Positions 10,601 through 22,669 of a DNA stretch of 64,000 nucleotides are shown here, one piece after another. The translations under genes were made by a program, and so were the position numbers. The DNA is from Chrysopilus asiliformis. Its lineage: Eukaryota > Arthropoda > Insecta > Diptera > Rhagionidae. How positions within the stretch are numbered: the first letter of the stretch is position 1; each line of letters starts with the position of its first letter. Location of the stretch: assembly GCA_964034945.1 (NCBI GenBank), contig OZ035960.1, positions 71,566,652-71,630,651 of the forward strand, written 5' to 3'. The notes under the pieces were generated by a model that saw nothing but the letters and a program-made list of their open reading frames with translations, made no database searches and was not told the origin of the DNA.

Positions 10601-11379
10601 TGCCAGTCTGGCAGTCTGGCAATTATTAGAAACTCGTATAGTGATATTCCTGTCAAAATTCGAACAATTCTGTGGTCACAAGGAAAAACCGCATAAGTCG
10701 AAAAAGCGTGTTTTGAGTAATTTGGGTTTAAAGTTTTGATTATTTTTGTTTTTGCAAGCAAAACTGACTTAGGTTATATGGTTTTTGCTCTGCCATTCCT
10801 CATAGGGGTACAGCATGAAAACCAAATTTTGACAGAATATAGAACTGGATAAGGAGAATTCAAATATGCACCAACCTTTAAAACCACATAACTCGACTTA
10901 AGCGGTTTTTCCTTGTGACCACAGAATTGTATCAAAATTCCAGTTTGAAGTCAAACTTTCCAATAAGATTTTTTAAAATTTGTTCCAATCGGATTTTAAT
11001 GTATGGGAGTTTTATTTAGAATCATATCCTAAATAACTTTTGTTCTTGCACTTTTTTAATAAGATGCACCGTTTTTGAGATATTTACAAAAAACGTTTTT
11101 GTTCGTATGGGGGTACCACCCCGCCTAATAGACCATTTGTGGCCATTAACGAACTTAGCCTCGCATTTTCCTAAAAACGGATCTGCACAAAATTTCAAGT
11201 CTCTAGCTCAATCTGTGCGCCCGCAATCCGCGCCACAGACGGACATGCTAAATTCAATTTTTTTTATCATTCTAAACACACTGGTGTAATTCATTTTTTT
11301 GTGCGATGACGGGGTCTTGGCATTACAAACGGTAATGCAAAGTTAATATACCCTTTGGTTTCACCATACGGGTATAAAA
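10580..11379 (-). mobile_element. HINE copy (minus) interrupted by a MITE
   Basis: Runs from gcataacagacccaataatt to ccatacgggtat. The hairpin is expanded by a duplicated cagtctgg. A 255-bp MITE (10,670-10,924) splits it; joining the flanks across one AATT gives the usual HINE order. Confidence 0.7.
10670..10924. mobile_element. MITE, 255 bp, AATT flanks
   Basis: Terminal inverted repeats CTGTGGTCACAAGGAAAAAC and the inverse (gcggtttttccttgtgaccacag) are flanked by AATT on both sides. AATT is self-complementary, so whether it is target duplication or repeat end cannot be settled. No coding capacity. Confidence 0.7.
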
Positions 11380-12007
11380 ATGTCATTTTTGGCATCAGTA
11401 TTATACGACCAAATACATCAATGAATGTCAATATTTTTGAGAAAATCCAAAATTATAAAAATTGTCCCCTTACAGTTTTTATTACATAGATGGGAAAAAA
11501 GTAAAGTGGACACATCTACAGATAGAGAGCTTCCTTTAAAAAAAGAATAATCAAAATCGATTTTAAGCTGGAGCTGTGTCGAAAGAAATACATACAAAAT
11601 CGCTTCCGAGTGATACTTTTCAGCCTCCTATTGAGCAGGATTCATGGCGAAAATCACGGTTTAAAAACACCCAAACCCCCTTTACCCTCCGTTCACTCCA
11701 TCAGCGGTAAAACTTCGAAAAATCTCGCCTTAGTGAGCGCCTACGCGATGGTTGGGACATATTCTGAAAGTTTCAAGTCTATCTTCAGGGGTTTGGGCTA
11801 GCGTCAGAGAAGATGATTTTCACTTTTTCCAATAAAAGACGATGCGTAACAGATATTTTTAATTTTACGTTTAAAAAACTCAATTTCAACAAAAAAATAA
11901 AAATAAAAATATTTTGCCACCGCTCAGAATTGAATCCGTATCTGGCGTGATGTAGTTTACACTTATTCAGTAGTAAGAATATAAATTTGAAAGATAAATT
12001 AAGTAAT

Positions 12008-12535
12008 AAAACATAACAAAAGCTATAATTGCCAATCTCGCATTTAAGTGAACGGCGAACCGTTATATCAAAATTCCAGTTTGAAGTCAAATTTTCTAAT
12101 AAGAATTTCTAAAATTTATTCCAATCGGCTTTTTATGTATGGGAGTTTTATGTAGAATCATATCCTAAATAACTTGTGTTCTTGCACTATTTTAATAAGA
12201 TGCACCGTTTTTGAGATATTCACAAAAAACCTTTTCGTTCGTATGGGGGGTACCCCCCCTAATGGTCCATTTGTGCCCATTAACGAACTTAGCCTCGCAT
12301 TTTACGAAAAAAGGATCTGCACAAAATTTCAAGTCTCTAGCTCAATCCGTGCGCCCGCAATCCGCGCCACAGACGGACGGACAGACAGACGGACGGACAT
12401 GCAAAATTGATTTTTTTTTATCATTCTAAACACACTGGTGTAATTCATTTTTTTGTGTAATTACGGGATCTTGGCGTTACAAACTGTAAGGCAAAGTTAG
12501 TATATCCTTTGGTTTCACCATACGGGTATAAAAAC
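12008..12535 (-). mobile_element. HINE copy (minus), empty site at 27.02 kb
   Basis: Runs from cataacaaaagctataattg to ccatacgggtat. The unoccupied counterparts at 27,020-27,040 and 29,162-29,180 read gcctg, a run of 6-7 T, attactt. The copy has a shortened hairpin region (gccaatctcgcattt). Confidence 0.75.
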
Positions 12536-12613
12536 AGGCAGTCATTGGGGACCAACAGAAGTGAAAACAATAATATATGTAAGGTAATTTTGTCGTGTAT
12601 TTATGCCTATATA

Positions 12614-13163
12614 TTTTTATACCCGTATGGTGAAACCAAAGGGTATATTAACTTTGCCTTACCGTTTGTAACGCCAAGATCCCGTCATCACACACAAAAA
12701 TGAATTACACCAGTGTGTTTAGAATGATAAAAAAAGTTGAATTTTGCATGTCCGTCCGTCTGTCTGTCCGTCTGTCCGTCTGTCTGTCTGTGGCGCGGAT
12801 TGCGGGCGCACGGATTGAGCTAGAGACTTGAAATTTTGCGCAGATTCGTTTTTTGTAAAATGCGAGGCTAAGTTCGTTAATGGGCAAAAATGGACCATTA
12901 TACGAACGAAAACTTTTTTTCTGAATATCTCAAAAACGGTGAATTTTATCAAAAAAGTCCAAGAACAAAAGTTATTTAGGATATGATTCTACATAAAACT
13001 CCCATACATCAAAATCCGATTGGAATAAATTTTAAAAAATCTTATTGGAAAGTTTGACTTCAAATTGGAGTTTTGGTATCACTGTTCGAATTTTGATACG
13101 AATATCACCATACGGGTCTCCAATGATTGCCAGATTGGCAATTATAGCTTTTGTTATGTTTTA
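12614..13163 (+). mobile_element. HINE copy, empty site at 26.93 kb
   Basis: Full-length copy from ATACCCGTATGG to GTTATG. Family-B copies at 26,935-26,955 and 29,075-29,095 give the unoccupied target (six A/T between aacctgaaat and tatatagg). Microsatellite at 12,749-12,791. Confidence 0.8.
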
Positions 13164-14160
13164 ACCTGAAATTTTGAAAATATATCCTAATAAGCAGTAA
13201 ATGTCAAATAAAAGTCAATATGCATATTAAGGTTTGAATTCCTGAGCAGCACATGATTTTCTTATACAACAAATAGCTAGAGATATTTAATTCTTTCTGT
13301 ATAAGAATGCCACGTGCTATTCAGAAATTTTCTGTGTAATTTTTTATTTTGCTGTATATTTTCCAAAAAAAAAATCCATTTTTTGTTATATACCAAAGTC
13401 ACGTAATGTTCAGAAATTTTCTGTCTCATTTTATTTTGCCGTATGATATTTTCCAAAAAAAAAAATCGTTTTTTTTTGTTATTTTGCTGTATGATATTTT
13501 CAAAAAAAAATCGATTTTTTCTGTATAAAAAAATCAAATGAAAGCAAATCAGCATTCTTAATCTGTTAAATTAGCATGTCGGTGACGCGAACTCATGAGA
13601 TTTTACCCATCCAAAAATCGCCCAACGCGCCTAAAGAAGTATAATATAAATAAAATAAGTAATTTAAGGTCAAAAAAGAAATAAAAAAAAACATTTTGTC
13701 ACCACTCGGAATCGAACCCGCACATCTGGCGCATTGTAGTCTAACACTTATTCAGGAGTAAAAATGTAAACTTAAAGATAAATTAAGTAATAAAATATTA
13801 AAAAAAGTAAATAAATCAACAAAAAAGAATTTGAAAAGAAAAAAAAAACAATTTTGTCACCGATGAGATTGAACCCGGGCCTGGCGCATGGTAGTCCAAC
13901 TTCTAACTCACTGCACTAATCGAACAGTACGAAATGTCGTTTTAACATTGAAGACTTAGTTAGCGGCATATTTATAATTTTGAAAGGCAAATTACTAATA
14001 AAGTATTATTAAAAATGGGGAAAAAAGTAAAACGGACATATCTACAGCTATAGAGCTTTCATTTAAAAAAAAAATCATCAAAATCGGTTCAATAGGAACT
14101 CCAAGAGCTCTGTCGAAAGAAATCCATACAAAATCGCTTTGCCTTTTAAATATATAGATA

Positions 14161-14986
14161 AATATTGAAGGACTTACAAAGAAAACACTCTTTGATTTAA
14201 AAACCTACAAAATGACCGATGAGCCCGCTTCAAATAATTAATAAAATATTTGTTTGAACCTCAGATATACACGTAGGCGAACCTGCAATCCATCATAAGT
14301 GATATGCAAACTGAATTCGTACCTTAAAGGATCTACATAAGGTATAAAATGACACAGCACATTTCTCAGATATCAAAACTTCCAAGATTGTCAGCTTTGC
14401 AAAACATCATATATTGGAACAATTGAACTTTAAGTGAGCTATATTATTCTCGAGTTGACATCTACATCTGACTCGCTTTTACTTAAGTTTCGTTTGACAT
14501 ATTTTGCTTCACTCTCAAGTCGCTGAGTTGAGTGGTCGAGATTGGACCCGGTTGGAGGAATCGCCATTTTGAGTGTCTTCAGAGTACAGATTTGTGTACT
14601 CCAGGGGGGCTCGGGTGTCGGTCGTGATCCCGACTGTAAAAGCCAGATTTAACCTATCGCCATTTTCATGGCGCAAATGGTTTTTATTTAGAACTGAAAT
14701 AACATAAATTAACGTCAGCTGGTTGGATTATAGACATGGCTATATAATTTACTTGGCCAACCTAATACAAACAGAAAAAAAAAATTGCTTCCATGTGAAA
14801 TAGTAGAACGCGGAATCTATATCTGTGCTTTCAAATGACAAGTCGCAAGTATTCAATATGGCCTGTCGTTGTCAAGTATAGCTGGTACCTTTTGACATAC
14901 TTTCTGCCAAATTTTTCATGCCAGTTGCTTCAATTTGTAAACAGTCTATCTGGCGAGATGCCACTTCATTATCGTTTCGAGCGACA
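14161..14986. other. No recognisable feature
   Basis: Between the inverted Helitron copy and the last candidate exon. No reading frame of note, no repeat matched elsewhere in the window. It would be 3' UTR or downstream sequence of the host gene if exon 4 is correct. Confidence 0.4.
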
Positions 14987-15240
14987 CTAAGATGAATCAT
15001 CGTAGCCCTCTGGCGGCACGATCGTGACCACAAAATCCCACGCAAATATCTTTTCTACTTTGTAAAAGCGGTTCTTTTCTTCTGACACAGACTTTATAGG
15101 AGGGCTGGGAAACTTTAATTTTACTCCACTCACCATTGTTGAGTTTGTGATTATTCTCGTACAAAGCGACACTAGCTTGTTAAAAACAAAGATTGCGGTG
15201 GAAATGTTTTTCATTAAATTTTTCATGATGACAAGAAATT
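14987..15240 (-). CDS. Candidate last exon of the RS-rich host gene
   Basis: An acceptor (tttccag) ends at 15,241. The exon begins with two bases that complete the codon opened by the last base of exon 3, and 83 further codons stay open to a TAG at 14,987-14,989. It includes a hydrophobic-basic stretch (IFVFNKLVSLCTRI), KLKFPSPP, and ends WDFVVTIVPPEGYDDSS. Phase agreement alone has a one-in-three chance. A good alternative donor (atg/gtgagt at about 15,134) could end the exon earlier. Treat as a candidate. Confidence 0.35.
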
Positions 15241-15840
15241 CTGGAAAATCCGGCAGTAATTATTAAACTATGCTTTCGCTTCATTTAAGAGAAATGAAAA
15301 TACCATTTATTTATAAAAAGAGTCTATATCAATTTGATGTATTTTCGAAAAATTCTGTGTACCCCAAAGATTTTAGCACCTTACGCCACTGCTAAAAATG
15401 TTCGCGATATCTGATACAATCCAACGCAATTAAATATAATGTTGTCCACTAAAGGGTTGAAAACATACAGGTGAATATTTTCCTTTAATAGCTACAACCA
15501 AACACATATAGTCTCCTTTTTTGGGAAATTGCACTAAGATGAAAATCGCTTTTTGAGGCAAGAGCCTCGCAAACGATATTAAGAAAGAAAACAGCAACTT
15601 AAATAATTTTCTTTAAATGTATTCCATGAAAAATATTGTCCACATTATCAATTTTATTGATTTTGCGATGAATAATTCCGGCCCACATATGATCCGACAT
15701 CAGTTAAAACTCAAGGAACTTCCTTTTTCAAATTTTTAAAATTGGTTAAATTGCCTCGTGATTTTTTTAAAATGTATCTGCTTAAATTTGGAAAATTTAT
15801 ATCAGAATTTTAATTGAAAATAGATCCTACAGAAATTTAC
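15241..15840 (-). other. Candidate intron 3 of the host gene, 600 bp
   Basis: Starts GTAAAT after exon 3 and ends CAG before the candidate exon 4. No repeat or frame was seen in it. Confidence 0.4.
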
Positions 15841-17074
15841 CTGTCGCAGGTGGTGGTTGGCTAAAACCTCCAGGAGTACAATACTGGGTAAGAGTATTAT
15901 TTGATACTGGTATCCGTGAACCATCCAAATGTTCCATATTATCATTCCTTAAATGTGGTCTGAAGACTGTATTCGGAAGGCCTGATATCGATAAGTGACT
16001 GGGTACATGTCGTGAATAATTATGAGGCGGAGGGGCTCCTTGGTTTCTTGGATAATGGTGCTGGAAAGGACGTGATCCTGGTGGATGTGACGGAGCAAAA
16101 GGTCTTGGGGCACCAAACAAAGGACGGTAAAAAGGTCGACATCTTGGCATATTACCGAATGGTGGTGGAGGAATACTAGTAAAAGATGGTCCGATAGTTT
16201 TATTAACCACTGGCGGTGGATTGTGATTATGGTTGAAAGTTCGTGGACAAAATTTTACAAAACGTGGCGCTATGGTTGCGGATTCAATTTGAGCACTGTA
16301 TGGTATTCCATTGGATGTACTTTGATAATTTGAGCTATAATTTGGCGGTGGGGTACAAATATTTTGTGAAATTACTGGGACATGTTGAGGTGGTTGAAAA
16401 GTTCTTTGCACATTACTTGGAATTGGCAGAATTGGAGCGAATTGGACTGCAGATGACCCTTTAGTTGACATTGCCAATGGAGATCTTATTTTATTATTAG
16501 ATACAGTCATTTCGCAAGGTTTTGGTAAACGAGATAGCAAAATTGGTGCCACAGTGCCAATTGTAGATAAACTATTTTGTATGGATCTAGGCGTACATTG
16601 TCCAATGGACATATCCGTTTCTGCAGCAAAAAAGGTAGCATTTTCCATGTCATTTGAAATAGGCTTTAGCTCAGATGGTGAAACAATATTATTAGAATTT
16701 TTATTTATATCATATGGAGTCTCTTCTGCAAGCGGAATCTCATGAGTTGCTATTATATTTAAAGAACCGCCATTATTGCAATGTTGAATATCTAAAGTTT
16801 CTCTTCCAACAGATTTAAAAACTGAGCTTTTCATGGCTGATGCTGTGCTAACATTTGGATGAAGTAATCGCGGTGGAATAGGAGTCTCGAGTTGCGAAAC
16901 GTACATAGAATTCACCATAGCATCAAAATGAAAGTACAAATATTCTTCAGGACTTATTGGTCGAACGAGCACTGGTTGCTCTAAATGTAGTGGAGGTGAT
17001 CCGGGCGGAGGGGAAGGAGGGGGTGCATTCTCAAGTTCCGGATCAATTTTCCCTAATACTAGTAGATCACTATC
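15841..17074 (-). CDS. Exon 3 of RS-rich host gene: Pro-rich segment
   Basis: The acceptor (tttcag) precedes 17,074 and the exon opens in phase 0 with DSDLLVLGKIDPELENAPPP. It stays open for 411 codons to a GTAAAT donor at 15,840. After the acidic start comes PPPSPPPGSPPLHL, then SPEEYLYFHFDAM, a Ser/Thr-rich middle, and a long Pro/His/Arg-rich low-complexity tail (about 16,300-15,850) with PPPPFGNMPRCRPFYRP and several PPP runs. It looks intrinsically disordered, as in proteins that bind RNA-processing or SH3/WW partners (inference). Codon usage and the lack of stops over 1.2 kb in AT-rich DNA support a real exon. I do not recognise the family. Confidence 0.85.
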
Positions 17075-17129
17075 CTGAAATTATATTTATTGATTAAATA
17101 TTTCATGAAGCAACAGTCTTCTCACATAC
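17075..17129 (-). other. Intron 2, 55 bp
   Basis: GTATGT donor at 17,129 and TTTCAG acceptor at 17,075. A length near 55-60 bp is typical of small dipteran introns. Confidence 0.85.
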
Positions 17130-17298
17130 CTCTAAATTGTATTCATTTTCCTTATTGTGGCCCTTATGCATTTTCCGTTTTGTTTGCTTGTGAATGCTGT
17201 TTAGAACTCCGTCTTCTTCATCTGACGTTGCACTCCCTTTACCAGGTGCTATCCCATCTGCGAACAACACCTTTTTCCTATCTAATTTTGGTATTGAT
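17130..17298 (-). CDS. Exon 2 of RS-rich host gene, 169 bp
   Basis: A pyrimidine tract and CAG acceptor precede 17,298. The first base (A) completes a Pro codon begun by CC at the end of exon 1 (56,828), then 56 codons follow: SIPKLDRKKVLFADGIAPGK, a Ser-Asp-Glu-Glu patch (TSDEEDG), and a basic stretch (KQTKRKMHK). The exon ends GAG before GTATGT. The conserved-looking VLFADGIAPGKG segment would be the best bait for a family search. Phase is consistent on both sides. The upstream intron is 39.5 kb. Confidence 0.85.
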
Positions 17299-17935
17299 CT
17301 GAAAAATAGATTAATTTTGATTTTTATAGTACTAGCAATAGTAATAATAGTGCTCCCTAGCAAAGTATATTATTACATTATTTAATTGATTTATACTAAT
17401 TTTTTATTTATTTGCTGGTACACCCCCTGCCCCGGTTTTTTCGCAACAGCAGCCATTGCGTCTTTATAACTCAAGTAAAAATTGACAGATTCGCTTTTTA
17501 ATACTCTAGGACCATAAATCTTTCGGTAAGGTGATCAAATTGGCATAAATATCTAGCATATGTAAATTTCCAAGGGCCGACATCGGGTAGTGGTCGCAGA
17601 TAGGTTAACTTTTAAAGACACTTATTTTGAGGAGGATTAGGGTTGAATGTTTTACAAATATCCGAAATTTTCTGAGTGATTTAACTTAAAATTGTTAAGA
17701 AAATGCGCTGCAGGTGAAAACTCATACATACCAACTATGTCTTCAGATTGAAGACTACTCAGTTCCCAACAAAGCACAAAACTAAGTTGTCCCTTTTTTT
17801 GCACTTTTACTAGAAATAGCGGCTTTTCAGGTATCTTAAAACTTTACCTTTTGCCGTTATTCGCTGTCTTTATTTATTCTTGAGATATTCTCATTATACA
17901 CAGAGTGTATCGTAACTAAGTTCCCCGACATATAC

Positions 17936-18708
17936 CAGTCGATTCTATGGATTGTCCTGATCAAAGTTTTCCAGGATACCCTCCCCTTCAGCTTTTGTTT
18001 AGGTTGGCATCTTTAAGTTCGTGATTTACAGAAATTTCAATAACTTCTGTTAGAAGCAATGTACGGGGACATTTCAATACTTCCTAGAATACATTATAAA
18101 TAAGTAAATAGTAGGCCTTGAAATATTAACAATTAAGAAACTTTTATAAAGGACGCTCGAAATTTGTTAGGTTATAGCGGCCGTGTTGTTAAAACAACTC
18201 CTGTCAAATTTGTTGTGAATTGTTCAGTAGTGTATGAGAAATCACCATGGAAGGTGATAGCGTTTTGTACGAGCGATTTCAGGGTTTGGTTATCTCGCGC
18301 GGCTGCGAGGTGAACTGGCCACCGAGATGGTGCGATTTATCGCCTTTAGACTTAATCCTTTGGGGCTATCTTAAATCGCAGGTCTATGCGAATAAACCGC
18401 TAACAATTGATGCCCTCAAAGTCAACATAACGAACGACATCCAGCAAAATCAGGCAGATTTATGCGACAAATTCATCGAAAATTTGACCTCCCGAATACA
18501 TGGCACCAAGCAAAGCCACAACGGACATTTGAGCGACATTATATTCCATACTTTATGCCATAACATATTCTTTCAAAACAAAAAAAAATTGAGTGGATAT
18601 CTCACACACACAACTTATTATATTTACACCAAACAAGTTGTTTGTGAATCAAGGACTAAAAGGTGAAGGAACACTTTGATCAAGACACTTCATAGAATCA
18701 ACTGGTCT
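17936..18708 (+). mobile_element. Mariner-type element, internally rearranged
   Basis: Inverted ends ccagtcgattctatgg...cctgatcaaag (17,938) and its mirror (18,660-18,706, imperfect) bound 0.77 kb, with TA at both outer edges. Inside, a frame at 18,247-18,666 contains WPPRWCDLSPLDLILWGYLK, then VYANKPLTIDALK and GHLSDIIFHT. This is the C-terminal end of a mariner transposase after the second catalytic Asp. The N-terminal DNA-binding and most of the catalytic core are gone, so it is non-autonomous. Confidence 0.65.
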
Positions 18709-19779
18709 AGCGCAATGTATATAGAAATGGCAGCATCGTTATAACACACAATTTCTGGCAAAGCGGTAACTCGAGGCATTGGTAACCTACGACAAAATGA
18801 ATATTCGAGAAAAATTAGTAGAACCGTCCGGACAAATCGAGAAGATTCTAGGCAATAAGCATCCTGAAAAGATCGGGGAACTTCCAAAACTCTCTAGTGC
18901 TGCATAAATAGTGCCCCAACGTCAACTAGCAGGCATTTTGGATTTTGAATCCTAAGCGATCGGATCGACTAAAGTACCTCTAGTGAAAACGTGATTTTAC
19001 AGTGATAGTGTCTAATAGCGATTTTGTATTGAAAAGTGTTATAAATTGTGAATTATTGAATTAAGATCTGACATTGAATTATTGAAATAGAGTACCTAGA
19101 GTATAAGTGGTGATTCTTTAAGAAACTAAAATAAAGACATTTATTTATTAATTTTATCATGTTATACTCTGGAAATTACCAACCGAGCACATTCGCGCCC
19201 GTTAAATTTGATATCAAAAGTGGGATATTTGTAAAAATAACTAAGAATGGTGCAAACGAAAATTAATGAATTAACCGTTAGAGCGAACATGTTGTCGGGG
19301 AATCAGAGGTCGAAGAGGGCGCTGCAACCATTGCACCCGTTTCTACTATTTCCGCAACTGTTATCGATTTTAATGCAATAACTGCCGCAATGCTGCGAGA
19401 AAGCGCTAGAAGCTTCTATGCAGCAAAATCAGGCAGCGCTACAAAATCATCTCGAAACATCCAAGCCAGATCTCTTGTAGTTCCAGGCAGCGTCAAAGAA
19501 TGACCTAAAAACATCCAAGCAAATCATTCTTTAAAGTGATCTAGAAACATCCGTACAGCAATCACAAGCGGCATTGATCAACAATTTGGAAGCATCATTA
19601 AAGCAAACCAAAACGCAGCCGGAAATTGCGCTACAAAAGTCGCAAGCCGAGTTAGAAACAAAATTGACAGAGCTCAAGGGAAAATTGGGAATTCGCACCG
19701 AGGTGATCAACGAACGAATCAATCTCGTCGAAGAGGTCGGGAAACAAGGCTGAACATTAATGACCGGATGGAAGAATAA

Positions 19780-20028
19780 ATGGCAAAATTGAAAAAGGAA
19801 GTAAATGCTGTCAAGGTACGTAGTCCAATAACAGAAAACTTATTTATGAGCCTAAATATGCCTTTCTTGGACGGCCAAACCTCATGGAGCGTTTTCAAAA
19901 AACAGTTCGAGACTGTTACTAGGATCAACGGCCTGGATGACAAAAGTAAAACCGGTGCTTTGGAATTAGCCAAGAAGAACGCTTACAGACTACTTGACTT
20001 GATATCCAGAGCGAGTACAATTCATTAG
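19780..20028 (+). pseudogene. Gag fragment of the gypsy element
   Basis: Residues LNMPFLDGQTSWSVFKKQFE followed by TRINGLDDKSKTGAL match the start of the capsid-like region of insect gypsy gag proteins, which bind and package element RNA. The frame stops at 20,028 and the homology continues in other frames (AQLKNRLEKPGENLQ-like, about 20,060-20,150). Upstream, 19,400-19,780 contains coiled-coil-like repeated alanine/glutamine codons, also broken. Confidence 0.55.
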
Positions 20029-21429
20029 TGACCGCTATTGAGCCACATGCAGGACGTGTACCGTATACAGTTAAAGAACCGACTTGAGAAACCAGGAGAA
20101 AATCTACAAGTCCTTTTGACGGACATAGAAAGACTGGCACACATGGTATATTAAGAAAACCAAGGACAAAGAAAGGATGCAGCTCTCGACGCATTTATTA
20201 GCATTATTAGCGCAAAGGACACGGACCTAGAACATTGGCTACGTATGTCCAAACGCACCCCCACTTCAGAAAGTTTTAATTGTTGCAAAGTCCTTCGTAG
20301 CATCCAGAAAAGCAAATGGATCCATTCACAAGGTCGGAGAAATAGCTGTGGAATATTAGTGCGAACAGGCACAAATTGAATGAGCTCCGCACTGTAGGCT
20401 GATTTGCTGGAATTGCAACCAGCCTGGATATCTGCCAAGGGATCGCAACAAGAAACCAAAACCTTGTCATCAGAGGCTTCTCGATGCCGACTATGCAAGT
20501 GCAGTCTAACCAGGTGAGAGCTCAGAGAACGCCGGTATTTCGCAGGCCGGAACTAGGCCATTGAACACAATAGCTCCAAGCAAACTGTACAATTATCACA
20601 AATACAACGAAATGGAAAAAACTTTACTGTCCACTGAAAATATCTGCAGAAAGCCTTGCACATTTGTACATCTATCGAGTTAGCGGTCAACGAATGAATC
20701 TAACAGCCACATTTTGAAACCAGCCACTGGTCAAACTACAAAAATTCGCGGTGAAACTATTGTGAACACTCAAATGCCGTGTGACAAGAAGTTCCCCCAC
20801 CCGTTTCTCGTCAAAGACATAATAAACAGCTGCATTTTAGGACTGGAATTTCTGAGAAAACATTATATTGGACCGCAGGTCTGCAGTTGACTGCAGCTTG
20901 TTTGGAAGCAGTTATATTGGGACGACTCGAAGGAGATCTTGGGCAATATAAGTTTGTTCTGATTAAATCCAGCAGACAAAACAAAATATTGGTAGTCCGA
21001 TCCTTGGTGAAGTTTACAGTTAATAAATCAGTACCGATAAGTGTTACGAATGTGACAAAACAAACAGTCGAACTGAAGAACGCAATTCTAGGGATCGGTG
21101 AAGGTACAATACTGATTCAGCAATTGGACCACAACACTGGAAAATCAAATATTCGACACATCAAGACGGAGATCAAAACCGCCCTAGACTTATTGAATAA
21201 TAATCTTCCGGACGTGAACAAGAAACTTGTTCTAAAATTCAAGGACTATTTTGTAACAGCGGATTGGACATGGGTAAGACAAATCTGGTACAATACCGTA
21301 TAAACACTACCCATAACCTTTCAAGTCCCAAGGATAGGAACAACCCAACTCAGTCTCTCTCCTGAGGCGAAATACCTTGGTTTAATTCTGGACTCCAAAC
21401 TATCTTGGAAAAGGAATACGGAAGAGAGG

Positions 21430-21783
21430 ATGAACAAAGCGTTGTGTGCGTTCTACGCATGTAAAAAAATGATTGGAAGGAATTGGGGCAAATCACCGCG
21501 CATTACCCATTGGTTATACACAGCGGTGATTAGACCTATTCTCACTTACGGATGTCTGGTTTGGTGGCCGACCATGAGGGTCAACTGCCGATATCAAACC
21601 CTTAACAAAGTACAAAGACTAGCGGCGCTAGGAACCACAGGAGCTGTTAGATCAACACCAACAGCGGGAATGGAAGCTCTACTGCACCTCATTCCCCTGA
21701 ATGAGTACACGAGGTGTACGCCTGCCAAGAGTGCACTAAGGCTCAGAGTCCGGCCTCTGGAAGCACAGTACCTTCGGTCATAA
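21430..21783 (+). pseudogene. Reverse transcriptase C-terminal part (non-LTR)
   Basis: MNKALCAFYACKKMIGRNWG, then TAVIRPILTYGCLVWWPTM and QRLAALGTTGAVRSTPT are the conserved thumb/connection motifs of insect non-LTR polymerases (usually VIRP.LTYGC.VW and QR.A...TGA.RSTPT). The catalytic YADD region is upstream of the truncation. The frame breaks at 21,783. Confidence 0.7.
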
Positions 21784-21856
21784 TAGCATCCTTAAAAGCG
21801 ATGAATGGGGTATCCCGGACTCTACGGATTACTGTATACCTCACCTGAATATCAAT

Positions 21857-22354
21857 GTGAACTTCTCAGTTTTGATTCCTGAAAGGAGACTTTGGGATCT
21901 CGGCAGCGTCATAGACGAGCAAGAGGTCTCGGTTTACACGGATGGATCTAAGACTGGAGAAGGCACAGGGGCGGGAGTGTTCTCGGATAACCTTGACCTC
22001 CAAAGGAGCTACAAACTGCCTGATGAGAGCAGTGTATTTCAAGCTGAGGTCTACGCCATAAGTGTGGCTGCAAGCTTGATAATGACGAGAGAACTACCCA
22101 GAACAAGGGTTTCAATCTACGTCGACAGTCAGGCGGTAATTAAGGCACTGGATTCATCGACAATCAAGTCAAAGACCGTGTCTAATTACCGCAGAGCACT
22201 CAATCAACTCGGCCTCCAACATGCCGTTAGACTTTGCTGGGTCCCCGGGCACAGCAACATATATGGCAATGAGAGAGTTGACGAGCTGGCAAAACTAGGG
22301 ACCGAAATGGCTATGGAGAGCGCGGATCGCTCGGTCGAAATGCCGATCGAATGA
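21857..22354 (+). pseudogene. RNase H domain of the non-LTR element
   Basis: The RNase H fold is readable in order: SVYTDGSKTGEGTGAG (first Asp), then SSVFQAEVYAI (catalytic Glu), then VSIYVDSQAVIKAL (second Asp), then VPGHSNIYGNERVDELA (His and last Asp). All four acidic positions and the His are present, so this part alone looks intact over 165 residues. It would degrade the RNA strand after first-strand synthesis. The stop at 22,354 separates it from the C-terminal knuckle. Confidence 0.75.
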
Positions 22355-22381
22355 GCAAAAAGTATAATTGATAGGAAAGGG

Positions 22382-22669
22382 GTGAACAACATAAATATCC
22401 GTTGGCAAACAAGGAGCGATTGTGTAATCACAAGGTCCCTCTGGCCTAGATTTAATAGGAACAGAACCGACACCCTTCTGAGACTCAGCAGGACCTCCGT
22501 AAGGCTACTCACAGGCTTAATCACGGGGCACTGCCCCCTTGGGGCTATGGCCAGAAGGTGGGGCGCGGCCGCAAATGATTTTTGCCGCAGTTGTGGTGAC
22601 GAGGAGGAGCCGGAGACCGTGAAACACTTACTCTGTGAGTGTCCAGCCCTACAAGCACGCCGATTGTAG
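22382..22669 (+). pseudogene. C-terminal cysteine knuckle of the non-LTR element
   Basis: Residues LTGLITGHCPLGAMARRWG, then FCRSCGDEEEPETVKHLLC and ECPALQ give the C-x2-C-x-to-H-x4-C knuckle typical of the end of I/R1/LOA-type polyproteins. The reading frame is separated from the RNase H frame by one stop. Confidence 0.65.

Larger units (their letters stand above)
11380..14160 (-). mobile_element. Inverted copy of Helitron family B, with two HINEs inside
   Basis: Reverse-complement homologue of 25,997-27,480. It includes the 5' end motif (ctatatatttaaaaggcaaagc, reversed, near 14,150), tRNA-like modules (13,680-13,920) and cgattttttctgtataaaaa-type repeats (13,340-13,540). Two HINEs (12,008-12,535 and 12,614-13,163) interrupt it. 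The family-B copies at 26-29 kb lack both HINEs. Confidence 0.65.

Noticed and set aside
18690..18887. 65-residue minus-strand frame
   Set aside because: It lies within the gypsy LTR and has no counterpart in the other LTR.
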